From positions 138,732 through 202,731 of the forward strand of contig KN834766.1 in assembly GCA_000827265.1 (NCBI GenBank): DNA of 64,000 nt, written 5' to 3'. This document shows, piece after piece, positions 13,907 to 26,630 of the stretch. The notes below the pieces were generated by a model, which saw nothing but the letters and a program-made list of their open reading frames with translations, did no database searches and was not told the origin of the DNA. Source of the DNA: Collybiopsis luxurians FD-317 M1. Taxonomy: Eukaryota; Basidiomycota; Agaricomycetes; Agaricales; Omphalotaceae. Every line of letters begins with the position of its first letter. Position 1 is the stretch's first letter. A program made the position numbers and the translations under genes.

Positions 13907-16088
13907 ATGTCTGAGGGAGCCGGCGAGACTCACGACGTCCTTTCTGATGCTGGATTTTTACCAGTCCCCAGCAATAATAATTCGAAACAGCCAAGTTTGG
14001 AGAATTTGAAGGAGAAAGGCGGGCATGTAGAGACCGAGCACAAATTGGTCGACCTTCCCGATGATGTCGACCAGAAACTACAGAATATCTCTGTCAGTTT
14101 GGAACCTCCTGACGGAGGGCTGCGTGCGTGGCTAGTTGTTCTAGGTGTACGTGTCGCAAGTATCTACATTTTTGGTTTCTGACTAGCCTTTAGGCAATGG
14201 CGAGCACATTTACCACGTTAGTTGTCTTTCTTCAGGTTCCGACATTTATGCTCATCCCGCTAGATTTGGATATGTCAACGCTTGGGGAGTGAGTGGCTCA
14301 TTCATCCAAGCTGTTTTATACTTTGCTCATGTTGGTACAATAGGTCTTTCAAGAATACTACCAACAAAACACGTTGAAAGACTCCACTCCTTCGAACATG
14401 TAAGTCGTCCCTTATTTCGAAATCGGTGGGGTTACTCTGGTGGAGTAAATCGTGTACTTACGACCAATGTTTCCTTGTTCAGAGCCTGGATAGGCTCCAT
14501 CCAGGTATGCTGGCTTCGGAACTCTCCGAGTCGAAGGTTTAATACTTACTAATGATTCCTCGAACATCATGATTCTCCCCTTCTTCACTCGCTCAGTATG
14601 CTTTGGTCTTCCTCCCGGGTCTCCCAATCGGAAGACTATTCGATCTGGGGTATTTTCGCAGTATACTTCTAGCTGCTAGTGCACTTTTAATCCTTGCTAC
14701 ATTCTTGATCCCGGAGTGCAAGGAGTATTGGCAATTTTTACTATGCCAAGGTCTCGCAACTGGTGTACGTTTGGATATCTTCTCCACTTATCCGAACCTC
14801 CTCTCATCTTTCTTCTGGACGCTATTATAGCTAGCTTGCGGCGCCTTCTTCGGTCCCGTAACTGCGGTACTGGCAATGTGGTTCAAAAAGAGGCGAAGCC
14901 TAGCTTTGGGCTTATTTGCTACTGGATCGTCTATTGGAGGGACAGTCATTCCCATCGCAATCAAGAACCTAATTCCTGTTATAGGGTACGTGCGCCGGAC
15001 CTTTCAACATGATGCGCGAACTAAGACCGTCACTGCCTTAGATTTACATGGACTGTTCGCATTGTGGGATTTATCCTTCTCGCAGGCCTTGTTCTCGCCA
15101 ATTTGGTAAGCTTTCTCGAACAATGGTAAACTGATCTTACGGGTAACAGGCCCTTAAACGGCGTGTACCCGCCGCAGCTCATTCAGAAGGAGTTTTCAAT
15201 TTGCAAATGTTCAAACCTTTCAGAACTCCGGCGTTCACAGTATATTGCTTGTCCTCTTTCTTTATCTATCTAGGATTCTACACGCGTCAGTTGACCGATA
15301 TTCTGAAATTCCGACTGGTACTCACTGCCAGGAAGATAGTTTTAACATACGTCAGCGTCACGGCAACGTCCATTGGCATATCCGAGTCGTTCTCTTTCTA
15401 TCTCGTGTCGATAGCTAACGCTAGTAGCGGAGTAGGCCGAGTCTGGGCAGGGTTGTGCGGAGACAAGATTGGTACGTTTGTTGGCCTACGTTCAAGCTAA
15501 GATTCATTTTCTGCTACAGGTGCGATGAATGTCCTGGTTCCTTTCACGGCTTTGACAGGCGTGATGACCTGTATCTGGCCCTTCATGCGATCAAATGGAG
15601 CGCTTGTTGCGGTTGTCGTATTATACGGGTGCGTGTCGTATGCGTAGGCAGAAAGGTTGACAGCTCCTCCTTCTTTGTTGCTGTGTCATCAGAAACCCAA
15701 GTCTTGACCGTACCTCTACGTAGGTTCTCATCTGGTTCTTATGGGGCTCTTGTCTCTGTTCCTGTTATCGAGACACTTGAGCAGGGCGATGCAGGCCGCG
15801 ATTTAGGTCGCCGTATAGGACTTTTGATGACGTTCCTCGCATGTGGTGGACTTTTAGGTCCACCGCTGTCTGGAATCGTATTCAAAACCCGGGGAGTTGA
15901 GGCGATGGGAATATATGCAGGTGTGTACTTGATTTCGTATTTTACCTTACTCTAGTCAAGCACTAATGGAGAAGCAAGGGTGTATGATCATCTTCGGTGT
16001 CGTGTTAATGTGCATTCCAAGGTTTCTCGTCCTCAAACGCAGGAGAAACAGAGGTTTCCCGTCGAACTGGGTCTTGAGTAAGGTATAA
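13907..16088 (+). CDS. MFS transporter, monocarboxylate-transporter (MCT/Mch) type
   Basis: Thirteen exons join in frame to 478 residues: 13907-14146, 14194-14216, 14264-14288, 14344-14399, 14483-14504, 14597-14764, 14831-14985, 15042-15105, 15150-15285, 15340-15471, 15520-15628, 15724-15920 and 15979-16088. A hydrophilic N-terminus of about 65 residues ends in PPDGGLRAWLVVLG, the MCT signature at the start of helix 1. About twelve hydrophobic helices follow, with GLPIGRLFDLG after helix 2, WFKKRRSLALGLFATGSSIGG near helix 5 and GVGRVWAGLCGDKIG in the second half. Fungal members move organic acids and related small anions across the plasma membrane. Next to halogenase and P450 genes it may export the product or take up an aromatic acid. 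It converges with the receptor gene, whose stop lies about 245 bp away. Confidence 0.88.
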
Positions 16089-16332
16089 ATAACAACAATT
16101 GTGCTTCCGAAGCCCGTTACATAACATCTAGTCTACGTTGGAAATGGACTTTCGAATCGTATGGATTTATGACCAGGAAACGGTCAACTCACCCCATTTT
16201 GTAATTTGCAAATCATTTCCAAATTATTTTCATAGGCAAATGTCAAACTAGGAACAGAACTTATGTACAATTTATATTACTACCGGCATAGGTCAGGTCA
16301 TTGCCCGCCGAACAGAAACTCAACGTCTTCCA

Positions 16333-18239
16333 TCATAGCTGCCGCTCAAACTTCTTGTCTTGTTCTAATTCCATCTCATACTGGGTGCGTGCAATGCTCT
16401 CTTCATCGATCCGAGTCTGTGTCGGCAGGGTAGTTTGTCCTTCAAGGCTGTCAGTTTGGAGATCTGGCTTCTGCGTGATCTGAGCTTCCGAATCATCTCC
16501 CGAGCCGCTGTGAATCTTTGAATCCTTAAAGGCAGTAGAGTCGGAATAGGTGCCCATCTCCAGCTCCACATTGATGACTAACTTTCCCGACTGTTGAGTT
16601 TGCCCGGACGCGAATCTTGGGTTGGATACCGTCCTTCCAGTATCACCAGTTGACCATGACTTGGGCTTACGAATTTCTCGGATTGCTTTCGTGAAACCCT
16701 GTATTTGACAGAAAGGCAGATGAGGAATGAAGAGAATGTTGAAACAATGTTCATCACGCACAGGATCGAAAATAGCAAGTACCGCATATGCTGCGGTTCT
16801 GAAGCCGTATAAACAAAGGTCTACAAGCAGCCGTAAGTCGGTATGTCGTGACATAAGAATTGAGTTAATTTTACCAAGCACGAGGAGCCGATATTGCTGT
16901 GGAGCATTTCAGTCGGGAGAAGATAGACATCAGATGAGCAGAACTCACGAATTCGTCGGTCGTCCCCACAATAGTTGAATTGAGGTCAAGAGCCACAGTT
17001 GAAAAGTTGATCATCAATGAGACGATCGGATACAGCGCTACAAAAGCGAGTCAACTGAAGTTTCCGAAGGGGAAGCGGAAGGCCATGACATACCGATTCT
17101 TAGAATGACAGACCGATACTTGTGCGCTTGGCCAAGAACTCTTGTTGAAGAACTGGATGTGTCCCATGTTCGACCGGTGTTTCTAGTGGTCATTCCACCT
17201 CGGGTAGATAAACTATAGCTAGGGTGAGACGCTTTTTGTAGATATTTCGTCGTTATCTGTTACCACGTTTCGGGCGAGTAAGGTTAGCGTGTCAGCCAAA
17301 TATCCCATTAGAAACTTACTTGGAAACGGTACATCCAGATCAAGACCACAGAAGAACACACAGTTTCGATGGTTGCTGCGAGAGCGATCCAGAAGGATTG
17401 GGTGCCTATCAACCATTGCAGACGAGTATGAGGGTTAGGATTCTTGAACCAGCAGGTAAAGCTGTCCTCGTTCCAGCTGAGGGTGGAGTTAGAAGTCATT
17501 CGGACAATCTTATCCAGACATTTACCCAAATTGGTCGAGACCATAAGTCGGCACCGTTATTGCCAACGCCAAAAGAGTGGTCCCAATGATATAGTATTTC
17601 TCCATTTTTCTGCCGTTTACCCGATGAACGAGGACCAATCTAGCTTGGACTGAGTCGATGTTAATCGATTAGGAGGCTCGACGACGCACTGAAGATTAAT
17701 AGCAATACAGGTCGTGAAGAACGTTGCAAAACTCAGTGTGAACTGAAAGATAGGTTAGCAGCGAATTGGGCAGCGACTGAAGGCCACAGCTCACGTTTAC
17801 CGCAAAAGCTCCAAAATTACATAGCGATCCAGGACCTGTTTGCGCAGCAGTAACGGAGAACGCGATCCCATAGAGTACGCTGTAAATCCTTCAGTCACAA
17901 GGAGAGATGTCAAGAGGATCCGACCCACTGGAAAATGAGCGTGTAAACCAGCAGGCGAAAGCTGACCTGATGGACCTTCAGGAACTATCACTTTATCACA
18001 AAAAAAACGAGCTGACCCGATCCAGATGTTGCCTGGCTTTGGCATAGAACGACGCAACTCCGTATGCTACCAGAACCAAGAAACATAGGGCTGTCCCAGG
18101 AATCGTGCACACATAACCGAGTGTTCCCCTAAAGATAGTCAGTTAGTACAGTAAAATTTACTTAGGGTAAAACGTACGCCAAGTTTGCCTCAGCCTCTGT
18201 AATACTGCGCGCAAAAAACCTCGATAAATTGGGCGCCAT
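16333..18239 (-). CDS. seven-transmembrane receptor-like protein (fungal GPCR)
   Basis: Several short exons on the minus strand, starting MAPNLSRFFARS at 18239, join into a seven-helix protein. Helix 1 lies in GYVCTIPGTALCFLVLVAYG and helix 2 in VLYGIAFSVTAAQ. A long helix 3 ends INLQLVLVHRVNG and leads to MEKYYIIG and helix 4. An extracellular segment with FTCWFKN precedes helix 5. Helix 6 begins IALYPIVSLMINF and helix 7 is MRYLLFSILCVMNIV. The layout matches fungal class receptors related to cAMP-receptor/Git3-like GPCRs. The cytosolic tail of about 85 residues needs an intron near 16586-16661 (donor GTAAGC) to enter the frame ending at 16333. It should sit in the plasma membrane; ligand and G-protein partner are unknown. 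Exact exon ends in the middle (17050-17220) are less certain than the family. Confidence 0.68.
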
Positions 18240-19074
18240 GGCTCAACCTTGGATGACTTCGTTGAGTGAGGCAGGAAAGCAGTGGTTATACGTACTCACA
18301 AATCATATTCAGAGACCCTTTATTAGGCCCCTTGAAGGTCAGGATGATGATCAGATAATTTGAGTTGAAGCGAGGAAGCAGTATGTCTTTCTGGACGCTC
18401 CTAGTGGTGGATACAGCTCAAAATGTAAGCAAACACGAGTGACATGGAAATGTGATCAGCTTTTCCGGAATTCCAAGAGTCCGTTACGGCCGTACATGTC
18501 GAGATTGCACCGACCTCGAGTCAACCATAATTGAGTTATGTCACAAGATATGGGACAAAAAGTCTCCATGAGGATATAGAGAGGGCCCGGTCTGGCCTTC
18601 GCAGCAGCCAATCAAGGATTACTAGTACTGCTCAAACACGTAATTCAGAATTCTGAGAAATAAGCACCCATTACGGAAGTTCGTGTTTGCCGAGGATCTT
18701 TCTCTCCATCAGTCATGTCGATGTCCAGTGATTTTCTCGGAGTCCCCGGTTTCTGTTCAGATTCTGCAACTGGAAGTTTCTCCTCACAATCGATAGCATC
18801 AAGAATGCGAAACAGATTCCACTACTCCAGGACGTTACAAGAAAAAATGGAGAGCGATCTGGGGACAATTGTAATGAAGGGTACCCATCGGCATCATATG
18901 TAAATAACGTACAGTACCAAACAGTGGAGCTTCTCTGTTTAAGGTTTGTTCTGCTTACACGCCGCTTCTCGGTTCTTTCCAAAGCACAGGACTCACATAC
19001 GTACTTACATCTATCTCCCCGGCCGAGTCTATACAAACATCTTCTGACAAGCGTAGTATTCCTTCTGCTGGATC
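18240..19074. other. intergenic, divergent promoters of receptor and PLP-enzyme genes
   Basis: No supported gene. A 62-codon frame from 18715 lacks any motif. The segment holds the upstream regions of the receptor (minus) and the class V PLP enzyme (plus). Confidence 0.4.
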
Positions 19075-20588
19075 ATGACGACTGCCACTCTCAACGTCTC
19101 TCAAATTCGTTCACATTTTCCTGCTCTTAAATCTGGTTATATCTTTGCCGATAATGCAGGCGGCTCACAAATCCCTCGTGAAGTTGTCGAACGAATTTCC
19201 GACTATCTCTTAAATACCAACGTCCAAATCAATGTTGACTACTCAATCTCGAGGCAGAGCACTGCACGCGTCACTGAAGGAGTGAAAGCCGCCGTAGAAC
19301 TCTTCAATGCTGAATCCCCAGAGCGGGTCATTCTAGGCGCAAGTTCTACAGCGAATATGGATAACCTTGCCCGATGTTTGGAGGACGAAATCTCTGAAGG
19401 GGACGAGCTGATTTTGATGGACGGCGAGCACGAAGGCAAATTTTGAGTCTAAAAGAATTCGCGTTCCACTCAACCCTTTAATAGCAAACAATGGTACATG
19501 GAAGAAAGTTGCCGAAAGAAGGGGTGCGGTGCTGAAATACTGGTGCCCAACCCAAGTTTCACCCTCGGTTAATCCTTGCGCTATCATTCATGAAGTTGAA
19601 CAGCTCCTACCCTTGATCAGTAACCGAACACGGATTGTCGCTTTCTCGGCTTGTTCAAACATCCTAGGATCTGCTCTACCCGTCGGAGACATATCAAGAA
19701 TGGTGAGAGAAAGGGCTGCCGCCAAAGGAGCGAAGAACGTTCAAATATCTGTCGACTGCGTGGCATACGCTCCTCATCGCAAAATCGATGTTCAGGACTG
19801 GAACATTGATTTCTGCATGCTTTCGTTCTACAAGGTTCGTATACCGAATTTAATCACTGGATTATGATGATACTCTCGACATATCGCAACGCCAATTATC
19901 ACAGTTCCTTTTCTCGAACCTTATCACTTATTCGTTTTTGATCTTTATTCCTGATACAGGTATATGGGCCGCATGCCGCAGCGCTGTACGCGCGCTCGGT
20001 AGCCAATCGACCAAGATCATCAGTCGCTCATGAACTTGTATACGGCACATCAGGAATTCCGCCATATTTGCTTTCTCTTACTCCGTACAACAATCTTGCA
20101 TCAAGTTTCGATGCTATCGCTTCTCACGAACGGTCACTACTAAAACCTCTTTTGGATTTCCTTACCCACCCTGCCCAGCGAAGAAGGGGTGTAATGGTTG
20201 TGGGGGAGGAAACTGTTGATGCTTCTCGAGTTCCGACTGTCAGCTTCGTGGTCCAGGGAAAAGCCGGGATTGAGAGCAAGGAGATTGTGAAGATGGTAAA
20301 TAGACGAGGCGGTGTAAGTACCTACTCCTTCCGTCCCAAATCATCCGTGAGTGTTGGTACCTGATACTCCTGCTTCTCGGACAGGTCGGCATTCGATGGT
20401 ACGGTTATTCCTGCTCAACAGCTTCCGGCGAACCCCTTCCTGTAACCAATGGGGTCGCGAGGATATCTCTGGTGCACTATAACACAGTGGACGAAGTGCA
20501 CAAAATCATCGAGATACTTGAAGAAGCTCTTTCTTCCTTCATTCTCGCTTCCGATTCCAGGTCGAGTGATTCCGATAGTAGCAACTGA
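19075..20588 (+). CDS. class V PLP-dependent enzyme, cysteine-desulfurase-like
   Basis: Four exons (19075-19435, 19485-19834, 19960-20313, 20385-20588) give 422 residues in frame. Motifs: NAGGSQIP near the start; a TARVTEG segment; GASSTANMDNLARCL in the cofactor pocket; SVDCVAYAPHRKID with the Asp that contacts the pyridine nitrogen; and SFYK with the Schiff-base Lys237, followed by VYGPH. It ends with a small domain VGIRWYGYS and HYNTVDEVHKIIEIL. The family (class V aminotransferase fold, related to the VC1184-type cysteine-desulfurase-like proteins) includes enzymes that remove sulfur or exchange amino groups; the reaction here is not determined. The first intron starts with GC instead of GT, and this choice restores the conserved GEHEAN. 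The enzyme is probably cytosolic. It could belong to the neighbouring metabolite set or be an ordinary metabolic gene that happens to lie there. Confidence 0.88.
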
Positions 20589-21232
20589 TCTCCAGTGTAA
20601 ATATCCTGATTTACTGACAGTATATATTCATGTACTTTTATATTTCGTGCAAATCCGCCACAGAATGATCCGTGACCAAGATTTTATATGCATTTAAAGA
20701 GTTTATTTGCGAGACTAAGGGAATGAGGTCGTTTCATATCATGCTATACTTGCTCAATCGTGATGACTGTGATAGCTCGCGAGGATCACCGTTTCAGTCA
20801 GGTAAAAGGTCCATGTATGAGTGATATTATCGTGGAAGTGTTAATACCTATTATGACTAGGTCTAGGATCTTTCATTCTTCACTTTTAATATTTGATGAG
20901 ATTGATAGAGATGTATGGAGAAATATATTAGGACAGGTACAGACTGAAATAACACAAAACGAATTAAGAATTGCGATGGTACGCACCCGAAATGTACCGT
21001 GCCGATAGTCTTCCACGCAAGACCCAATCGTAAAAAAACCCAACGGTAATAAAATACGTATAATTTGAAAGAGAGTGGTTACGATGTAAGTATACTAATT
21101 ACGTGTATCGAACGAACAAGGCCAGCCTCGAAGGTCGAAAGTAGATATGTACAATAGGGCAGAGATTGAAATAATAAATAATAAATAGTAAAAGAAGGAA
21201 TGACAGCAAAATTCGAAGATTGTGTGAAGTCC
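20589..21232. other. intergenic between convergent PLP-enzyme and P450 genes
   Basis: AT-rich 3' flanks of two convergent genes. No supported coding sequence. Confidence 0.45.
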
Positions 21233-23335
21233 TTATAAATTCCAATAGGTCACTTCTTTGTCTTCCCTGAGGGCTGCCTCAACTTGATCATGTCGAGGTT
21301 CAATTCTGAGTCGGAAAGGTAGAGGAGTCCTTCCGTCCAGACCTTCATATTCCTCGAGAGAGATAGGCTCGTCAGGCAAGGCATGGAAGTTAAATGACCA
21401 TAATAGCTGCGAAATTGCAAGCCAAAGCTCTCGCTCTCCAACATGAATACCTGGGCACATCCTACGTCTAAAGGTAGATAGCATATTAGAGCCATTTCGA
21501 TTAATGCTGAAGTAAACTCACCCAGCTCCGAAAGCCCAGTGATCACGGTCTAAGGCGTTGGGCAAATTGGCAGATTCGGCGCAGCTTAGGTCGTCACCTA
21601 AATAGCGGTCTGGATTGAATTCCATGCTTGCAATTCCAAGAGTCGTCAGCGATCGAAGAGTCAATGAAAGGAAGTTGACATACGGATCCTTGTATCGTTC
21701 CTCCGAGTAGTGAAGAGACCAACAATTAAGCACAACCACAGTGTCCTTAGGGATGAATTGACCCTCATAGGTAAAATCTTCGGTTGTGCTGTGAGGAGTG
21801 GCCATCCAGAATGGAGCATGCACTCGTTGCACCTACATATGTCGTGGTTAGAGGGGCGGCGCTTATCAGTTTTTGTACGTTACCTCTTTGATGACGGCCC
21901 GGACATATGGAAGATTGACCTCATCCTCTGCCGTTGGCATTCTGTCACGTCCGACCACCCGATCTAGTTCTTCCTGAGCGCGAAGTGCAACCTCAGGGTG
22001 AGAGGGTATGAGAGCGAGGAACCACTGGATCAGCCCGAAGGTCTGGAAGGGACAAAGAAATATTAGCTTGCCATACATTCGCAAGAGAGAATGAGATGCT
22101 AACAGAATGAACTCCCCCGAGAGTAAAAACAGCGGAAAGCATGCAAAGGTCCTCCCAATCAAGCCGCTCTTTCTCCTGATTCTGAATCAGGGTCTTGACA
22201 AGGCATTCGGGTACAAACTCTCCAGCATCGAGCTTAGCCTTGACACGCATGATCATGCTGCCATAGACTTCGATGAGATCATCGTGAAGCTTGCGTCCTC
22301 TGGTTCTCATGTTAGTTGGTATCCATTGCAGTGGTTCAAAAAAGTCGATCGCGTTAGACCACGGACCTATGATCTCGCACAGTGAGCAACAATTAGAAAT
22401 GAATGCCCCTTGGGACGTACCCGTCAAATCCATAAACTCAAGCGTCAGGTGAAGAGCTCGTGCAATGAGAGGATCCTCATAGTAGTCGGTACGGATCCCG
22501 AAAGAAATCAACAGCATGTTGCTAAAAGATTTGAATCAATGACCGGAAGATTTTCGCTTATGAAAGGAACACACTTGAGAGCGTATCGACCGGCGTAGTT
22601 GTGAGGGTTTATTGGGAGCTTTCCGGAACCGCCTACATCCATCAACGTACGCATCAATATATGCGCCTCATAGTCGAGATTGTGAGCATATCCTTCCATA
22701 GACTTCGGTGTCAACAGCTGGGCTGCCAGTTTCCGGTGATGTCTCCTATGGAGATAAAAGTTAGACCACCAATCACTCATCCGTTTTTCCACCTACCAAG
22801 TTTCGCCATACTCGGAAGCCGTGATGGCTCGCCCATGGAGAATCATCTGGTTTTTCATGAAGTATCGCTTACGGGACGAGAATATGGCACCGTTGGTTAC
22901 GAGCAAATCCTTGGCAATCTTGGGGTCCGAAATGACGACAAACAGCTGTGTTCCCATCCAAACGGAAAATAAACCGCCATACTGTTTCTGCCAGGCGTGC
23001 AGAGCTCGCTCGGGGTATCTGCGTAGGAAAAAATAACGAGTGTTTGGTCCAGGGGGGATTGGGTTTCCTTCGGCGTCGGCCATGATCTTTCGCAAGACGA
23101 TTGGACTTAGCAGCCAAAGACCGAGTGCCAGAGCAGCCAGCTGGACAGAATACTACATGAAAATGTCTAGGTCAGCCTATAACGAGACCAAGAAAAGAGG
23201 ATACGATTGCTTGCAGAAATGTACGAGAACATGCTGGAAACATGAAGAGAAAGCATTTGGAGAGGATATTCTAACTTTGGGGGGTTTGAGCTCGGGCGTA
23301 TTTGAACCTTCGGCGGCCATTGAGTTCAAATTCAT
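21233..23335 (-). CDS. cytochrome P450 (second), subfamily not assigned
   Basis: Nine exons close in frame to 549 residues: 23225-23335, 22797-23152, 22575-22745, 22421-22521, 22104-22366, 21884-22042, 21684-21832, 21522-21626 and 21233-21467. A hydrophilic leader of about 36 residues precedes a membrane anchor (YSVQLAALALGLWLL) and a PPGP hinge. The ExxR pair is Glu387/Arg390, then EFNPDRY, then the haem loop FGAGRRMC with Cys476, followed by PGIHVGEREL. The I-helix reads GGVHST at 330-335: His replaces the usual acidic residue before the conserved Ser/Thr pair. The start could instead be the ATG at 23320, five codons later, which has the better context. The protein should be anchored in the endoplasmic reticulum. 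Substrate unknown. It may tailor the same product as the halogenase 14 kb away. Confidence 0.88.
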
Positions 23336-25611
23336 TCAATAGTTTAAAAAGCTTCACAGCCGCCTAAGAAAGCTATTTTGCCCTCCTATGATGCGGACGT
23401 AGATCCCATATGGAAGTCCACGGTACCCTGACTCGACGTCGCGGGTTCGGTTTGGGATCAAAGGCACTGACTACAGTCCCGTTCTAACCCGCCAGATGGA
23501 TCGATACTCTATTGTCGAAATTGGCCTTATTCAGAACAGGTAAACTGCGTTCTACTAGTGTCATAAAAAGTACCTAAGTTCTACCGCCCTCATAGCTCGT
23601 CCAGTCGTTCAGCGTCCTTTTCGGAACGGGGTAGAACGTACCGCACTTCCGTCTTCGTTGTTTCACGTCAACTTCGAACTTCAAATTTTCCAGGTTATCG
23701 GTGATCAATCCCACCAGGGCCCGGTCTATATACAATTGAGACTGGCTTGGGAGTATGACTGTATGATGCGAACTTACTGTATTGATGGGGCGGTCACTAA
23801 AAACCTGGTGTAGCTACCGACTTGAAGAGTACGATGAAAACTCATGAATATTCTTCCAAGCAATCATGAGTACATACAACGACGCTCAGATCCGCTATCT
23901 TCCACAGTAAGGTACTTATTATGCTTCCGCTTACACCTAACGGGACTTCATTGCGCCTGTCCACACCAATCCCAGAGTTTGACCATCTATTTCGCGTATA
24001 GCTTGTAACAGTAAAAAATGCACACTATTGCAGTACATACCTGTGTGCTTATTACAATTTACTTCAACTCACTATTCAGCTCCGCCGTTGTAGTACCGAA
24101 GGGTGGCGGCTAGTCAGGTACGCGACTTACTGTATCGGCGGGCAATGATCTGAGATAATCTTTGCCCTGGCTAAAATCCCTTCAGAAATGGTGGATTTAT
24201 GCACGTAGAGTATATTTCAAAACGAATATCCGACGCCAAGTAAAACAAGAATTGCGAATGATTCGAAACCTTCGTGATGGAGCGCAGTAGTCATACATAC
24301 TTAGCGATATGCAGCGCAAGCAAAATCAATTTTGATGGACTTATCCTCCCGCCATCAACGGTCGCATCAAAAAAATGACACGGTAAGCAGGGCTATATCG
24401 TTGGAATATAAATGGTTACAATGTTTCTTCGCCTGTGCATTCACGCCATCTAAGTGGTAAAATTGGGGTGCTCCATCCGAGTCTATCCATACAGACCGGG
24501 TAGCTCGGACATTCCTACAGAAATTCGCATCTTAGAGAATTTAACTCCTTCAATTGCTTCACTCGTGGAAGTTCCGGTGAACATACATAGTTTTTTAATC
24601 AGCCGATGGACAGCGGGTGCATTGCCAACCAGATTCAGCGCAATAATCCAAGCTTTTACTCGCTCAATAGTTTCCGCGATGGTTGAGTCGGATCCCAACT
24701 CTATTGATCGCGAGAAGTCAGTATCACAGCATTGGCAAACTGGTCGTTCTGGAATTAGACCACGCCAGCATAGTTTAGTATCCTACCCTATCCCTCTTTG
24801 AACCAACACTGCGCACTGCGCTGGTGAAATCCAAACAGCATAGGCCCTCTATCTTCCTTCCTTTGTCAACCCAGCAGATGTCTTCATCGAAGTACACTGA
24901 CAGCACGATCATCATTAACTTCGGCTACTAAATATGTATGGCCTGCCAGGGTCTTCCGCATGGAGCAGGAAGTAACGACGATCCTCTGCCATCATCCCCT
25001 CGCTTACGAGAAAATTAAAAGTCGTAGTTTCACTGAGATGACTAGCAAACCACATCCGCCATGACTTTGTGTTCCAGTCAAAAGGCCGATAGCATGCATA
25101 GAGTGGTATTTAGCATCGTCATTTTGCGCCCCAATACTCTTCATCCACCCAGTCATCATCCGCACTGTTTCGAGATCTTCCCTTGCTTGACGGAAGCTAG
25201 GTCGTAAAATATGCAGATATTCCGCTCGATTGTTCTTTTGAATCACATGGCGTATAACCGCTTTTAGGAACTCCCGATGAAGTAGGGTGAAAGGGGCTCT
25301 CCGCAATAGAATGAATGGAGGATGAGCTGGTGAAGATGCAGGAATAATGGAGTGGAGTGGTGGCCGGAAGAAAGGAAGGAATGAAAGAAAGAAGTATATT
25401 AATATGAATGCCGGATTTTTGAGTATCCTGATGTGGCACAAGCATCATCGTCCTAGGGGCATTCATGAGAGGTAGGTAAGAGGTCACAATTGGCCCGCGA
25501 AGCCGCTGCTGTATATCCCCTGCTCCGGATGAAAACCAAACTACTTAGGTACAGACAACTACATAATGAGACTAACTACGATGAAATGCAAGTTGGATAT
25601 TGATCTCAATT
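23336..25611. other. no gene recognised
   Basis: Mostly short frames. Minus-strand frames at 24483-24698 (71 codons) and 25004-25441 (145 codons, low-complexity Ser/Pro-rich start) show no family motif. Part of this stretch may belong to the retroelement relic next to it. Confidence 0.35.
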
Positions 25612-25923
25612 TTATTCAACGTCGATACTGGACGGGGACCATGATTGGGTTCTATCAAAGTAAGAGAGAACCTTATAGACCCACTTAGCAAACATAGAGA
25701 ATGATACATGTGTTAATGCTAGATATGCGAAGTAATGCACGCAATCCATATCGATTGCTAAGGGGAGAACAGCATTGCACTCAGAGAAGAACTCGCAGCG
25801 TCGGGTGTGAAGAAAGTCATGCCTGCATTGAAGCATAGCATGGTCGGGAGTTTCAACCGCAGACATACAAAGGGGACATAACCTTTCGTTATGGGAGACC
25901 TGGATACGATGATTGTCGGCCAA
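25612..25923 (-). pseudogene. relic of a non-LTR retrotransposon reverse-transcriptase C-terminus
   Basis: A 103-codon minus-strand frame carries ERLCPLC, ETPDHAMLQC and a downstream helix MFAKWVYKVLSYF. This is the zinc-binding C-terminal segment of LINE-like reverse transcriptase/RNase H proteins of Agaricomycetes. No RT or RNase H core is readable upstream, so only a 3' fragment remains. It is the partner in kind of the plus-strand relic at 4165-4420. Confidence 0.55.
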
Positions 25924-26630
25924 GGAATGGTAATGATTTTGAAAATGAATTACAGGCGCCAGTAATGATCAGGTTGCACGTAATCCCCTAGCAATTTGAC
26001 GACAGCTAGGTAGAATATAATGGAGATACGGGAAAAATCATAACGATTTAAACAATCTGGTTGAAATGAATTTTTGATGACGAGGAGGGTAAAACGAAAT
26101 CTTTAAACCAAAGAGATCTATGCGAGAGGACCGGAGGTGAAATGCGCTGGACACGGCTTCTCTTTTCTCTAGCGTATAACGTTTGTTCCCTCCGCCTCTG
26201 AAGAAAGCTCTGGGAGCGAGCTTGGACGTTCCACAATCGATAAACGATAAAAAAATGGTCGTGGTGAGCGTCAGCGATGCTAACTGGTCATGAATTGCGG
26301 AATAGTCACTCGCCGGATACGAAGAGGGTGACTTCAGACTTGAAGCCTTGCTGTCACTGTCGCAGCATTCATCTTGGAATGATCCATCTAGGCGAAAATA
26401 CATAGCGATAGCCGGACAAACTTCGTGTAATATCTTGCTCTAATTCCGCTTTCTGTATGAACTGACTTGTGGCCAGATCCGCAGATATCCGATTTACCGT
26501 CGAGTTGATCCGTACCCCCGCGCAGCCGGGAGTCGGAAAACACTTTCGTTTGCTTTCAGTATCGATCCTAAAACAGTACATCACATATCTCATGAATATA
26601 GACATTTTTATGGAGCTGTACAGCTATAAG
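25924..26630. other. no gene recognised; 3' flank of the first WD40 gene
   Basis: Short frames on both strands without motifs. Holds the downstream region of the WD40 gene. Confidence 0.4.
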
